Assembly (NCBI RefSeq): GCF_002209535.1
Contig: NZ_NJIG01000006.1
Coordinates: 407,182-471,181 of the forward strand
Direction of reading: 5' to 3'
Origin: Achromobacter marplatensis
GTDB lineage: Bacteria > Pseudomonadota > Gammaproteobacteria > Burkholderiales > Burkholderiaceae_B
Length of the DNA stretch: 64,000 nucleotides
Under the pieces are notes generated by a model. That model was not told the origin of the DNA. It was given only the letters and a program-made list of their open reading frames with translations, and ran no database searches. The translations under genes were made by a program, and so were the position numbers. Positions 1 through 9,237 of the stretch are shown here, one piece after another (positions within the stretch are counted from its first letter, which is position 1; every line of letters starts with the position of its first letter).

Positions 1-343
1 CCGACTTGCGCGACACCGAAGTCCAGCAACCGAAGACGACCGCCACCTTGTCCTGCGACAGCAGTTGGCGCGATTTCTCGGCGAACAGCGGCCAGTTCGA
101 CGCGGGGTCCACGACCACGGCTTCCAGCTTCTTGCCCATCACGCCGCCTGCGGCGTTGATTTCGTCGATGGTCATCAGCGCAACGTCCTTGAGCGACGTC
201 TCCGAGATGGCCATCGTGCCCGACAGGGAATGCAGGATGCCGACCTTGATGGTGTCTTCGGCGGCGAGTACCTGCGGCATCCACCCGGACATGGCCAACA
301 GGCTCACGGCGGTCAGTTGCTTTAAGGCTAGTCTGCGTTTCAT
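1..343 (-). CDS. urtA: Urea ABC transporter substrate-binding protein UrtA (5' part only)
   Basis: This is the N-terminal 114 residues of a periplasmic binding protein; the rest lies beyond the left edge. The start is ATG at 343-341. A signal peptide is visible (MKRRLALKQ, then a hydrophobic stretch ending near VLAAED). The mature start [20 protein letters not shown] and the later stretch [12 protein letters not shown] are typical of the UrtA branch of the branched-chain amino-acid/amide binding family. UrtA delivers urea to the UrtBC permease and UrtDE ATPases. It is divergent from the urea carboxylase genes, so urea is the likely ligand. The assignment rests on recognised sequence and context; a short-chain amide ligand is the main alternative. 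Confidence 0.85.
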   Translation of the reverse strand, partial: MKRRLALKQLTAVSLLAMSGWMPQVLAAEDTIKVGILHSLSGTMAISETSLKDVALMTIDEINAAGGVMGKKLEAVVVDPASNWPLFAEKSRQLLSQDKVAVVFGCWTSVSRKS

Positions 344-715
344 GGTGACTCCTGGATGGAATGTGCCGGCCTGGCCGGCAGGAACGATCTGAACAACACC
401 CGACAACCTGGACTTCAAAGCAAAAGGCGTGCCAAGTGCGCAGGCAGGGTCATGCCGCTGTATGAAGAGGGGGTGTTTACGCGAAGGCGCAGCGCGGCCG
501 CGGGGCGGGTGCGCCCGGATCAAAACAGTGCCGCATGCACAAAACAGGTGCGGCGCCTGCCCGCTTGCGGTGCGTGCGAGAACGCACTGATCCAGCCCGA
601 AAACCGCGGTTGACCCGTTATCCGGGGCGGCCTCAGAGGGGAAACGGAAAAGCCGGCCAACATGGCACGGCGATTGCTTGGGAATCCGTACTTGTATACA
701 AGAAAGGATTCCAGC
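344..715. other. Divergent intergenic region between urtA and atzF
   Basis: This 372-bp region holds no gene. It must carry the promoters for urtA leftward and atzF rightward. A near-perfect palindrome centred at 372 (arms TGCCGGCC at 364-371 and GGCCGGCA at 373-380) lies in the urtA leader. A second palindrome at 691-702 is described separately. I could not pick out convincing -35/-10 hexamers. Confidence 0.6.
691..702. promoter_or_regulatory. Candidate GntR-family operator upstream of atzF
   Basis: CTTGTATACAAG is a perfect 12-bp palindrome lying 13 bp before the atzF start and just before its ribosome binding site (AAAGGA at 703-708). It fits the TnGTnnACnA type of half-sites recognised by FadR/FCD-type GntR regulators. 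A gene for such a regulator closes this operon at 6207-6968, so autoregulation by repression is the simple reading. This is inference from pattern and context. Confidence 0.6.
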
Positions 716-2551
716 ATGAATGCCGCAGCATCGCAGAAGCACCCCGTCGGTTGGACGATTGCGCAATGGCAGGCCGCCTACCGCGAAGGCGGGGCGCAGC
801 CCGAAACGCTGTTGGCGGAGTACGCCGCCACGCCCGACGGCCCGGCGGACAACGCCTGGATACGGCGGGTGGACCGCGCCACGCTGGACGAGCAACTGGA
901 CGGGCTGCGGCTGTTGCGGCAAGCCGTGGGCGATGACCTGGCGCGATTGCCCCTGTATGGCGTGCCGTTCGCCATCAAGGACAACATCGACGCCGCGGGC
1001 TGGCCGACGACGGCTGCGTGCCCGGAGTTCGCCTACACGCCGGGCGAGGACGCGACCGTGGTGCAGCGGCTGCGCGCCGCCGGGGCCATCCTGGTCGGCA
1101 AGACCAACCTGGACCAATTCGCCACCGGCCTCGTGGGCACGCGTTCGCCGCACGGCGCCGTAGCCAATACCTTCAACCCCGACTACGTCAGCGGCGGTTC
1201 CAGCTCCGGGTCGGCGTCGGTGGTGGCGCGCGGCTTGGCGGCGTTCTCGCTGGGAACGGACACCGCGGGCTCGGGCCGCGTGCCGGCGGGGTTCAACAAC
1301 ATCGTCGGCTTGAAGCCGACCAAGGGCTGGTTCAGCACGGCAGGCGTGGTGCCCGCCTGCCGCACGCTGGATTGCGTGTCGATCTTCGCGTTGACCGTGG
1401 CCGACGCCGCGCTCGTGGCGGAAGTGGCCGGCGGCTTTGACGAGCGCGACCCGTATTCGCGCGCCATGCCAGCTGGCGCGTCGCTGCCGTGGCCCACGGC
1501 GCCCCGAATCGCGATCCCCGCCACGCTGGAATTCTTTGGCGACGCGCAGGCCGCCGCGGTCTTCGACGATGCCGTGCACGCATTGCAGGCTGCCGGCGCG
1601 GAAGTGGCCCCCATCGACTTCGCGCCGTTCAACGAGCTGGCCGCGCTGCTGTATCAAGGGCCGTGGGTGGCCGAGCGTTTCGCCGCCGTGGAAGCGTTGT
1701 GGAAGGACAGCCCGGACGTCATCAACCCCGTGGTGCGCGGCATCGTGGAGCAGGCGGCGAACTACAGCGCGCTGGACGCCTTCAAGGCCGAGTACCGCCG
1801 CGCCGAACTGACGCGCCAGATCCATCAGACCCTGGCGGGGTTCGACGCGTTGGTCGTGCCGACCTCCCCCTCCATCTACACGATCGCCCAACTGGAGGCC
1901 GATCCGGTCACCTTGAATTCGCGGCTGGGCGTCTACACCAACTTTGCCAACCTGGCCGACCTGTCGGCGCTGGCGGTGCCGGCGGGCATGCGCGCCGACG
2001 GCTTGCCGTCCGGCATCACGCTGATCGGCCTGGCCTGGCAGGACCGCGCGCTGGCGCAGTTCGGCAAGCTTTGGCAAGCGCAGCGCGGTCTGCCGTTGGG
2101 CGCCACCGGCGCACCGTTGCCTGCCGGCATCGCCGCCAGCCAGGCGCCGGCGGACACGATACGCGTGGCCGTGGTGGGCGCCCACTTGACGGGCATGCCG
2201 CTGAACCACCAGCTGACGTCGCGCCATGCGGTATTGGCCGAGAAGACCCGCACGGCCGCCGACTACCGCCTGTACGCGCTGGCCAACACGACGCCGCCCA
2301 AGCCCGGCCTGGTCAAGTCCGAATCCGGCGCGCCCATCGAGGTCGAGCTGTGGGATGTGCCGGTGACGGCGTTCGGCGCCTTCGTCGCCGAGATTCCCGC
2401 GCCCCTGGGCATCGGCACGCTGGAGCTGGAAGACGGCCGCCTGGTCAAGGGATTCATCTGCGAACCGCGCGGCCTGGCGGGTGCGCGGGACATCACCGCC
2501 TTTGGCGGCTGGCGCGCCTACCTGGCCAGCCTGAACGCCACCCCCCGATAA
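716..2551 (+). CDS. atzF: Allophanate hydrolase
   Basis: This 611-residue enzyme hydrolyses allophanate to ammonia and CO2, the second step of ATP-dependent urea breakdown. The amidase-signature catalytic set is intact: Lys88 (in PFAIKDN), cis-Ser162 (in GGSSSGS) and nucleophile Ser186 (in DTAGSGR), with the family's usual 74- and 24-residue spacings. The C-terminal part, from about residue 460, is the extra allophanate hydrolase domain ([12 protein letters not shown] onward). The frame is open from an upstream ATG at 662, but ATG 716 is preferred because AAAGGA (703-708) is well spaced. The urea carboxylase gene follows 26 bp later, so they are co-transcribed. Unlike fungal urea amidolyase, the two activities are separate proteins. 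Confidence 0.93.
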   Translation: MNAAASQKHPVGWTIAQWQAAYREGGAQPETLLAEYAATPDGPADNAWIRRVDRATLDEQLDGLRLLRQAVGDDLARLPLYGVPFAIKDNIDAAGWPTTAACPEFAYTPGEDATVVQRLRAAGAILVGKTNLDQFATGLVGTRSPHGAVANTFNPDYVSGGSSSGSASVVARGLAAFSLGTDTAGSGRVPAGFNNIVGLKPTKGWFSTAGVVPACRTLDCVSIFALTVADAALVAEVAGGFDERDPYSRAMPAGASLPWPTAPRIAIPATLEFFGDAQAAAVFDDAVHALQAAGAEVAPIDFAPFNELAALLYQGPWVAERFAAVEALWKDSPDVINPVVRGIVEQAANYSALDAFKAEYRRAELTRQIHQTLAGFDALVVPTSPSIYTIAQLEADPVTLNSRLGVYTNFANLADLSALAVPAGMRADGLPSGITLIGLAWQDRALAQFGKLWQAQRGLPLGATGAPLPAGIAASQAPADTIRVAVVGAHLTGMPLNHQLTSRHAVLAEKTRTAADYRLYALANTTPPKPGLVKSESGAPIEVELWDVPVTAFGAFVAEIPAPLGIGTLELEDGRLVKGFICEPRGLAGARDITAFGGWRAYLASLNATPR

Positions 2552-2577
2552 CTGCCAGACCCTAAGGGAGTCGCATC

Positions 2578-5500
2578 GTGTTCGATACCGTTCTGATTGC
2601 CAACCGCGGCGAAATCGCCGTCCGCGCCATCCGCACCCTGAAGCGGCTGGGCATCCGCAGCGTGGCGGTGTATTCCGACCCCGACCGCAACGCGGCGCAT
2701 GTGCGCGAAGCCGATGTGGCCGTTGCGCTGGGCGGCGAGAAAGCCGCCGACAGCTATCTGCGCATGGACCTGCTGCTGGCCGCGGCCCGCGAGCACGGCG
2801 CGCAGGCCATCTATCCCGGGTACGGGTTCCTGTCTGAAAGCGCGGAGTTCGCTGACGCTTGCGAAGCCGCGGGCATCGCCTTCGTGGGCCCTACGCCGTT
2901 GCAGATCCGCGAGTTCGGCCTGAAGCACCGGTCGCGTGAATTGGCGGCACAAGCAGGCGTGCCGATGACACCCGGCACGGGCCTCTTGGCCAGCCTGGGC
3001 GAAGCGCTGACGCAGGCCGAGCGCATCGGCTATCCGGTGATGCTCAAGAGCACCGCGGGCGGCGGCGGCATCGGCCTGTCGCGCTGCGAGAACGAAGCCG
3101 AGCTGACGGTGGCGTTCGACAGCGTGCAACGCATGGGCGAACACTTCTTTCGCGACGGCGGCGCGTTCATCGAACGCTATGTGGATAACGCGAGGCACGT
3201 GGAAGTGCAGATCTTCGGCGACGGCGCCGGACGCGTGCTGGCGCTGGGCGAGCGCGACTGCTCGGTGCAGCGGCGCAACCAGAAGGTCATCGAGGAAACG
3301 CCGGCGCCGCTGCTGCCTGCGGCGACCCGCAAGGCGCTGCTGGCGGCGGCCGTACAGCTGGGTGAGTCCGTGAACTACCGGTCGGCCGGCACGGTGGAAT
3401 TCATCTACGACCCGGCGCGCGACAGCTTCTATTTCCTGGAGGTCAACACGCGGCTGCAGGTGGAGCACCCGGTGACGGAAGCCGTGACGGGCCTGGACCT
3501 GGTGGAATGCATGCTGCGCGTGGCCGCAGGCGAACCGCTGGACCTCGCCGCCATGTCGCGCGCGCCGCAAGGCGCGTCGATCGAAGTGCGGCTGTACGCC
3601 GAAGACCCGTTGCGCCAGTTCCAGCCATCGCCGGGCGTGCTGACCGAGGTGTCCTTTCCCAACGGCGTGCGGGTGGATGGCTGGGTCGCCACCGGCACCG
3701 AGGTGCCGGCCTTCTATGACCCCATGCTGGCCAAGCTGATCGTGCATGCGGAATCGCGCGAGGCTGCGCTGGACAAGCTGGCGGATGCGCTGGCCCGCAC
3801 CCGGCTGCACGGCATCGCCACCAACCTGGACTACCTGCGCCAGATCGTGGCCGACGAACGCTTCCGCGCGGGCAAGCTGTCCACGCGGTTCCTGGAAAGC
3901 TTTGCCTACCGGCCGGCCGCCATCGAAGTGCTGGAGGCCGGCACCTACACCAGCGTGCAGGACTACCCGGGCCGCGTCGGCTATTGGGATATCGGCGTGC
4001 CGCCTTCCGGCCCGATGGACGACTACGCGTTTCGCATGGCCAACCGCATCGTCGGCAACGCGCCGGACGCCGCGGGCATCGAGGCCACGCTGGTCGGCCC
4101 CACGCTGCGCTTTCATGGCGACACCATCGTGGCGCTGACGGGCGCCGAGTGCGCTGCCACGCTGGACGGCGAGCCGGTGCCGATGTGGCAGCCCATCGCC
4201 GTGCGCTCGGGCCAGGTGCTGGCCACCGGCCGCGCGCTGTCGGGGTGCCGCAGCTATCTTGCCGTGCGCAACGGCCTGGACGTGCCGGTCTACCTGGGCA
4301 GCCGATCGACGTTCGCGCTGGGCCAGTTCGGCGGCCACGCCGGGCGCACGCTGCGCGTGGGTGACATGCTGCCGGTGGTGCGGCCGGAACTGAGCGACGG
4401 GAAAACGCCCGCGGCTGCGCCGCAGGCAGCGCCGGCCGACATGATTCCCGTCTACGGCAACACGTGGCAGATCGGCGTGCTGTACGGCCCGCACGGTGCA
4501 CCGGACTTCTTCCAGCCCGAAGCCATCGAGACCTTCTTCGCCGCCGATTGGGAGGTGCACTACAACTCCAATCGGCTGGGCGTGCGACTGATCGGTCCCA
4601 AGCCCACCTGGGCCCGCGAGAACGGCGGCGAGGCCGGCCTGCATCCCTCCAACATCCACGATTGTGAATACGCCATCGGCAGCATCAATTTCACGGGCGA
4701 CAGCCCCGTCATCCTGACGCGCGACGGCCCCAGCCTGGGCGGCTTCGTCTGCCCCGTCACCATTGCGCGGGCCGAACTCTGGAAGGTCGGGCAGGTCAAG
4801 CCGGGCGACCGTATCCGCTTCGTCCGCATCGACTACCCGCAGGCCGTGGCGCTGGAAGCGGCGCAGGATCAGAGCGTGGCCGCGCTGTCGGCGGCGGCGC
4901 CTGCTGTGACCGAGCCGTCGCCGGTTCCGGCGACGGTATCCGAGACCATCGTCGCGGCGTTGCCGGCGGCCGGTTCGCGCCCCTCCGTGTCGTACCGCCA
5001 GGCGGGCGACGGTTACCTGCTGCTGGAGTACGGTGACAACGTGCTCGATCTGGCGCTGCGCATGCGCATCCACCTGCTGATGGAAGCGCTTAACGCCGAC
5101 CCGATCGCGGGCGTGCTGGAACTGTCGCCTGGCGTACGGTCATTGCAGATCCGCTACGACAGCCGGTTGATCCTGCAAGGCGCGCTGATTACGCGCCTGC
5201 TGGAGATCGAGGAAGGCCTGGCCGACGTGGCCACGCTGAAAGTGCCCACGCGCGTGGTCTACCTGCCGATGGCCTTCGAGGATTCGGCCACCCTGGGCGC
5301 GGTGCAGCGCTATCAGGAAACCGTGCGCGCCAGCGCGCCCTGGCTGCCGAACAATGTGGACTTCATCCAGCGCATCAATGGCCTGGCCAGCCGCGATGAT
5401 GTCCGCGACATCGTGTTCGACGCCAGCTATCTGATCATGGGCCTGGGCGACGTGTACCTGGGCGCGCCTTGCGCCGTGCCGATCGACCCGCGCCACCGCT

Positions 5501-6210
5501 TGCTGACGTCCAAGTACAACCCCGCCCGCACCTTCACGGCCGAGGGCACCGTGGGTATCGGCGGCGTGTACATGTGCATCTACGGCATGGACTCGCCCGG
5601 CGGCTATCAACTGGTGGGCCGCACCCTGCCCATCTGGAACAAGTTCCTGAAGAACCCCGTGTTCCTGGACGGCAAGCCCTGGCTGCTGCGCTTTTTCGAT
5701 CAGGTGCGCTTCTATCCGGTGACGGAGGCCGAACTGGACGTGTTGCGCGAAGACTTCCGTGAAGGCCGGGCCACGGTGCGCATCGAGGAGGAAGTGTTCG
5801 ACTTCGCCGCGCACCAGCGCTTCCTGGCGGACCAGGCCGATAGCATCGCCGTGTTCCAGACGCGCCAGAAGAGCGCCTTCGACGCCGAAGTGGCGCTGTG
5901 GAAAACCGAGGATGCGGTGGTGGAGCTCGCCGTCGCCGAACCCGAGGCCGAGACAGCGCTGCGCGACGGCGAACGGCTGGTCAGCGCCGACATGTGCGGC
6001 AACATCTGGAAGATCCCCGTCCAGGTGGGCCAAAGCGTATCCGCGGGGGACACGCTGGTCGTCGTCGAGGCGATGAAGATGGAGCTATCCGTCATCGCCC
6101 CGGCCTCGGGCACCGTCACGGCCATCCGCTGCGTGCCGGGCAAGCCCGTGAATGCGGGCGATCCGCTGATCGTGCTGGCCGAAGACGCCACCTGCACCGT
6201 GGCCGGATGA
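2578..6210 (+). CDS. uca: Urea carboxylase (biotin-dependent)
   Basis: This 1210-residue multidomain enzyme converts urea, bicarbonate and ATP to allophanate. Residues 1-440 are biotin carboxylase (start [17 protein letters not shown]-grasp loop around STAGGGGIG). Residues about 442-755 are the KipA/AHS2-type carboxyltransferase half and about 800-1040 the KipI/AHS1-type half. Residues about 1130-1210 are the biotinyl domain, with the motif EAMKME placing the biotinylated Lys at 1167. The start is GTG at 2578 with AAGGGAG seven bases upstream. The stop overlaps the next gene by ATGA. The protein needs biotinylation by BirA (not in the window); bioB lies about 45 kb away. Length and domain order match the family. 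Confidence 0.95.
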   Translation: MFDTVLIANRGEIAVRAIRTLKRLGIRSVAVYSDPDRNAAHVREADVAVALGGEKAADSYLRMDLLLAAAREHGAQAIYPGYGFLSESAEFADACEAAGIAFVGPTPLQIREFGLKHRSRELAAQAGVPMTPGTGLLASLGEALTQAERIGYPVMLKSTAGGGGIGLSRCENEAELTVAFDSVQRMGEHFFRDGGAFIERYVDNARHVEVQIFGDGAGRVLALGERDCSVQRRNQKVIEETPAPLLPAATRKALLAAAVQLGESVNYRSAGTVEFIYDPARDSFYFLEVNTRLQVEHPVTEAVTGLDLVECMLRVAAGEPLDLAAMSRAPQGASIEVRLYAEDPLRQFQPSPGVLTEVSFPNGVRVDGWVATGTEVPAFYDPMLAKLIVHAESREAALDKLADALARTRLHGIATNLDYLRQIVADERFRAGKLSTRFLESFAYRPAAIEVLEAGTYTSVQDYPGRVGYWDIGVPPSGPMDDYAFRMANRIVGNAPDAAGIEATLVGPTLRFHGDTIVALTGAECAATLDGEPVPMWQPIAVRSGQVLATGRALSGCRSYLAVRNGLDVPVYLGSRSTFALGQFGGHAGRTLRVGDMLPVVRPELSDGKTPAAAPQAAPADMIPVYGNTWQIGVLYGPHGAPDFFQPEAIETFFAADWEVHYNSNRLGVRLIGPKPTWARENGGEAGLHPSNIHDCEYAIGSINFTGDSPVILTRDGPSLGGFVCPVTIARAELWKVGQVKPGDRIRFVRIDYPQAVALEAAQDQSVAALSAAAPAVTEPSPVPATVSETIVAALPAAGSRPSVSYRQAGDGYLLLEYGDNVLDLALRMRIHLLMEALNADPIAGVLELSPGVRSLQIRYDSRLILQGALITRLLEIEEGLADVATLKVPTRVVYLPMAFEDSATLGAVQRYQETVRASAPWLPNNVDFIQRINGLASRDDVRDIVFDASYLIMGLGDVYLGAPCAVPIDPRHRLLTSKYNPARTFTAEGTVGIGGVYMCIYGMDSPGGYQLVGRTLPIWNKFLKNPVFLDGKPWLLRFFDQVRFYPVTEAELDVLREDFREGRATVRIEEEVFDFAAHQRFLADQADSIAVFQTRQKSAFDAEVALWKTEDAVVELAVAEPEAETALRDGERLVSADMCGNIWKIPVQVGQSVSAGDTLVVVEAMKMELSVIAPASGTVTAIRCVPGKPVNAGDPLIVLAEDATCTVAG

Positions 6211-6968
6211 TGCGCCTGGAATCCGTTCAGGTCAGCCCGGCCATCCGGCAGGCGCCGGCGCTGGCCGGGTCGCTGGCCGACCAGGTCTACCAGCGCATCA
6301 AGGATGACCTGTTCGACTTCCGCATGCTGCCGGGCGAACGCTTCACCGAGGCCGATCTGGTGGCGCGGCTGGGCGTCAGCCGCACGCCGGTGCGGCTGGG
6401 CCTGGTCCGGCTGGAACGCGAAGGCTTCGTGTTGGCGCGCCCGCGCAGCGGCTGGCAAGTTCGGCCGTTCGACTTCGAACGTTTCGAAGCGCTCTACGAC
6501 GTGCGCGTGGTGCTGGAGCAGGCGGCGGTCGACAAGCTGTGCGCGCGGGAAAACATGGACGACGCCGGCATCCTGGGCGCCTTGACCGACGTGTGGCTGG
6601 TGCCGCCGCCGCAACGCATCCTGGATGGCAGGCTGGTGGCGCAGCTGGACGAGGCGTTCCATTGTTCGCTGGTAGCCGCCGCCGGCAACCCCGAGATGGC
6701 GCAGATCCACCGCGACGTCACCGAAAAGATCCGCATCGTGCGGCGGCTGGACTTCACCAAGGATTTCCGCGTGGACGCCACCTACGACGAACACGCCGCC
6801 ATCCTGCGCGCCGTGTTGGCGCGCCGCGCGGACGAGGCCACGCGCATGCTGCGTTCGCATATTGAAATGAGCAAGGCCGAAGTGCGCAAGATCACGCTGC
6901 ACATGCTGCACGAGGCCAGGGAAAACGGGGGTGGGGGGATGACCCGTCACCCTTGCAACTGCTTATAG
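6207..6968 (+). CDS. GntR-family (FCD) transcriptional regulator of the urea operon
   Basis: A 253-residue regulator. It has an N-terminal winged helix-turn-helix at about residues 20-85 (LADQVYQRIKDDLFDFRMLP, then SRTPVRLGLVRLEREG) and an FCD-type all-helical effector domain at about 95-240. The ATG overlaps the uca stop (ATGATG at 6207), giving translational coupling. Its position as last gene of the atzF-uca operon, together with the palindrome at 691-702, suggests it controls this operon and possibly divergent urtA. The effector is unknown; urea or allophanate would fit. The 3' end runs 22 bp into the convergent anti-sigma gene. Confidence 0.88.
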   Translation: MMRLESVQVSPAIRQAPALAGSLADQVYQRIKDDLFDFRMLPGERFTEADLVARLGVSRTPVRLGLVRLEREGFVLARPRSGWQVRPFDFERFEALYDVRVVLEQAAVDKLCARENMDDAGILGALTDVWLVPPPQRILDGRLVAQLDEAFHCSLVAAAGNPEMAQIHRDVTEKIRIVRRLDFTKDFRVDATYDEHAAILRAVLARRADEATRMLRSHIEMSKAEVRKITLHMLHEARENGGGGMTRHPCNCL

Positions 6969-7762
6969 ACCTCTTGCGACACGCGTTGCAGTTCATCCCG
7001 GCTGACGGCGCCCGATAGCGCATAGCCGAACTGTCCTTCCACCCAATAGAACACCCGCACCGGGCCTTCCTGCGTGAATTGGAAGGCGGTCTGTCCGCCT
7101 GCGGCTTCACGGGTCACGTAGAGCGTCAGGCGCTGGCCGTCGGCCGCGCCATACATGAACAGGGCCACGGGCCCGGCGCCGCCGGGAAGCAACCGGCCGC
7201 CAACCAGTTCATAACCCGCTTGCGACAGCGACGGCGCACGCATCGGCGCACCCATGCGCTTGGTCAGCCATGTCACCAGGCCTTTTTCGTTTTCGGCGCT
7301 GACTTCCACGGGGCGGCCCATGTCGGGCGCATACACCGCGTGCGCGATGGCGGCGCGTTGGGCATAGCCGCCGGCGGCGCGTTCCGGGCTGGCGGTGGCC
7401 AGCACGGTCTGCAGGTGGCGTGCGTCCATCGCGCCCCGCGTGATCCAGGCCGCGCTGGCGCTGACGGCGGCGATCGCCACGCTGGCAGCCAGGGCGCGCC
7501 ACGGGAAATGGCGCGCGGGCGCTTTCAGCGGCAGCCGCAACGGCAGGGGTTCGTCCAGGACCGGGTCTAACAGGGCATGCAGCGCGCGGCGTTGCGCCTG
7601 CCAGTCGTCCACGCGGGTCTGATCCTGCGGGTGGGCCGCCAGGAAGGCGTCGACTTCCGCGCGCCGGGCAGGGGGCAACTGGCCGTCCGCATAGGCATGC
7701 AGATCGGCTTCGGTGATGGGGGTGCCCGTGCCGGGGACGGGATGAAGGTGTTTGTCGTTCAT
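6947..7762 (-). CDS. Membrane anti-sigma factor
   Basis: A 271-residue inner-membrane protein. The N-terminal cytoplasmic part (ITEADLHAYADGQLPPARRA, then EVDAFLAAHP) is typical of anti-sigma N-termini. One transmembrane segment is seen at about 88-107 (WRALAASVAIAAVSASAAWI). A periplasmic domain of about 160 residues follows. The His-Cys zinc motif of ZAS anti-sigma factors is absent. It starts one base after the sigma gene stop, so the two are co-translated; it presumably sequesters that sigma factor until a periplasmic signal releases it. The signal is unknown. Its 3' end overlaps the GntR gene on the other strand by 22 bp. Confidence 0.85.
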   Translation of the reverse strand: MNDKHLHPVPGTGTPITEADLHAYADGQLPPARRAEVDAFLAAHPQDQTRVDDWQAQRRALHALLDPVLDEPLPLRLPLKAPARHFPWRALAASVAIAAVSASAAWITRGAMDARHLQTVLATASPERAAGGYAQRAAIAHAVYAPDMGRPVEVSAENEKGLVTWLTKRMGAPMRAPSLSQAGYELVGGRLLPGGAGPVALFMYGAADGQRLTLYVTREAAGGQTAFQFTQEGPVRVFYWVEGQFGYALSGAVSRDELQRVSQEVYKQLQG

Positions 7763-7763
7763 G

Positions 7764-8276
7764 TCATTTCACGCGATGCAGCCGGCTGACGGTGTCGCGC
7801 CCCTGCATCAGTGCGCCCAGTTTTTCACGGGCGCGCGACAGCCGGGACATGACCGTGCCGATGGGCACGTCCAAGACCTGGGCGGTCTCCTGATAGGACA
7901 GGTCTTCCACGCAAATCAGCAACAGCACTTCCCGCTGCTCGGCCGGCAGGGCTTGCAGGCAGCGGTCCAGGTCGCGCACCTCCAGGTGGTCGGTCTGCGT
8001 GGCGCGCACCGGGACGTCGGGCAGGTCGCCCGGAGCAGTCTGATCCGCCCGCCGGTTGCTGGCGCGCACGCCGTCGATGAAATGGTTATGCATGATGCCG
8101 AACATCCAGGCGCGGAGTTCTCCGCGCCGTTGCCATCGCGAATAGCGGCTCCATGCGCGCTCGAGCGTGTCCTGGACCAGGTCGTCGGCCCGGTGAAGGT
8201 CGCCCGTCAGCCCGCGGGCGTAACGCCGCAGGCTGGGGATGCAAGCCAGGATCAGGGCTTCGTCTTCGGCGCGCAT
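7764..8276 (-). CDS. ECF-type RNA polymerase sigma factor
   Basis: A 170-residue sigma factor. It has region 2 at about 10-75 (AWMFGIMHNHFIDGVR) and region 4 at about 105-165 (LPAEQREVLLLICVEDLSYQ, then IGTVMSRLSRAREKL, a helix-turn-helix that reads the -35 element). The length is normal for group 4 (ECF). The anti-sigma gene follows with a one-base gap and a small secreted-protein gene precedes by 33 bp on the same strand, so the three look like one operon. An ECF-type promoter at 8721-8746 heads that operon, suggesting positive autoregulation. Confidence 0.92.
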   Translation of the reverse strand: MRAEDEALILACIPSLRRYARGLTGDLHRADDLVQDTLERAWSRYSRWQRRGELRAWMFGIMHNHFIDGVRASNRRADQTAPGDLPDVPVRATQTDHLEVRDLDRCLQALPAEQREVLLLICVEDLSYQETAQVLDVPIGTVMSRLSRAREKLGALMQGRDTVSRLHRVK

Positions 8277-8309
8277 GGTCTCTGGGACAACGGGGCGGGG
8301 CAGGCCGGC

Positions 8310-8678
8310 TCAGGGCTTGATGACGTGCCAGACTTCCTTGAAGTTGTCGCCGGTCTTGTCGCCCGGCTTGGCGTCCTTGGCATAAAGGTAGATGGGCTTG
8401 CCCTTATGGGCCCACTGCTTGGAGCCGTCGTCACGGGTAATGACGGTCAGGTCGCCCATGGGTTTGGCGTCGGCGGCGGCGGTGACGGGGGGCCAGATCT
8501 TGGCGCACTGGTCGTTGCAGGCGCTTTTGCCTCCGGCGTCCTTATCGAAGGTGTAGAGCGTCATGCCCGCGCTGTTGACCAGGATGCCATCCTGGGTCTT
8601 GACGGCCTGGGCGTGGGCGCCGGCCGAGAACAGGGCGGCGGAACCGAGAACCAGGGCGGCGGCGATGTGATTGCGCAT
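8310..8678 (-). CDS. Secreted COG4315-type repeat protein
   Basis: A 122-residue protein with a Sec signal peptide (MRNHIAAALVLGSAALFSAG, cleavage after AHA). It then has two copies of the short beta motif of this family: YTFDKDAGGKSACNDQC-AKIWPP, and later IYLYAKDAKPGDKTGD. There is no lipobox, so it is likely soluble in the periplasm, although relatives are often called lipoproteins. The frame is open 46 codons further upstream, but ATG 8678 is chosen for its signal peptide and the upstream ACGAGG. Function in this family is unknown. Its place ahead of the ECF sigma and anti-sigma genes makes it a likely output or sensor partner of that system. Confidence 0.82.
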   Translation of the reverse strand: MRNHIAAALVLGSAALFSAGAHAQAVKTQDGILVNSAGMTLYTFDKDAGGKSACNDQCAKIWPPVTAAADAKPMGDLTVITRDDGSKQWAHKGKPIYLYAKDAKPGDKTGDNFKEVWHVIKP

Positions 8679-8720
8679 GTTGTGCCTCGTAGATAGGAAA
8701 GTGGGGGACTGCCCTCTACA

Positions 8721-8746
8721 GACGCCGGCCGGCGCGGTGTTATTCC
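8721..8746 (-). promoter_or_regulatory. Candidate ECF sigma promoter
   Basis: Read on the minus strand, the sequence is GGAATAAC, 14 bases, CGTC. This resembles known ECF promoters with a GGAA-type -35 and a CGTC/CGTT -10 about 16-17 bases apart. It lies 43 bases before the ATG at 8678 and heads the secreted protein, sigma and anti-sigma genes. The match is by eye and not tested statistically. Confidence 0.6.
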
Positions 8747-8772
8747 GCCCTGGCCAAAAGAATTTGCAAAGG

Positions 8773-9237
8773 TCAGCCGGCCGGCCGGACAGCGCCGGGT
8801 TCGTAACGCATTTCAAATTCCAGCGGGGTCTCCTCGACGGGGGTGAAGCCCAGCGACTCGTAAAGGCGTTGGGCGGGGTTGCCTTTCAACACGCTCAGGG
8901 TGACGGGCGCGCCTTCCGCGTCCGCCTGGTCCAGCACGCCTTCCAGCAGACGGCGGCCCAAGCCTTGGCCTTGAAATGCCGGGTCGATCTGGATCTGCAC
9001 GATGCGCCAGCCCGCCGGATCGCGGTAGTGCTTGAACAAGCCGGCGGGCCGGCCGTCCAGCCAGACGATCTGGGCGTCGTCGAAGTGGTAACGGATGCGG
9101 GCCAGATGGTGCTCATCATCCAGCGGCGCGCCGGCGCGGTGCAAGTGTTCCTGCATGGTGGCTTTGCGCAGCGCCAGCAGAAAAGGCAGATCGTCGTCGG
9201 AGGCGGGTTGCAACGCCAGGGAGTGGGTCAAGGTCAT
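8773..9237 (-). CDS. GNAT-family N-acetyltransferase
   Basis: A 154-residue single-domain acetyltransferase. The acetyl-CoA pyrophosphate-binding motif A is clear (IQIDPAFQGQGLGRRLLEGV at about 85-104, matching Q/R-x-x-G-x-G/A). The C-terminal KGNPAQRLYESLGF is the usual GNAT ending. Its start overlaps the LysR gene stop by four bases (ATGA), so it is probably translated from the LysR transcript. The substrate cannot be told from sequence; small amines, amino acids or a protein N-terminus are all possible. It lies directly before the ECF promoter region but on the same strand, so it is unlikely to be driven by that promoter. Confidence 0.88.
   Translation of the reverse strand: MTLTHSLALQPASDDDLPFLLALRKATMQEHLHRAGAPLDDEHHLARIRYHFDDAQIVWLDGRPAGLFKHYRDPAGWRIVQIQIDPAFQGQGLGRRLLEGVLDQADAEGAPVTLSVLKGNPAQRLYESLGFTPVEETPLEFEMRYEPGAVRPAG

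Noticed and set aside
2518..5073. Open frame of 851 codons on the minus strand inside the urea carboxylase gene
   Set aside because: It is antisense to a clearly identified enzyme gene. It is a His/Arg/Gln-rich shadow typical of high-GC codon use and has no family motif.
1..6968. Urea genes as a transferred island
   Set aside because: No integrase, flanking repeat or change in base composition is visible; the layout is typical for the family.
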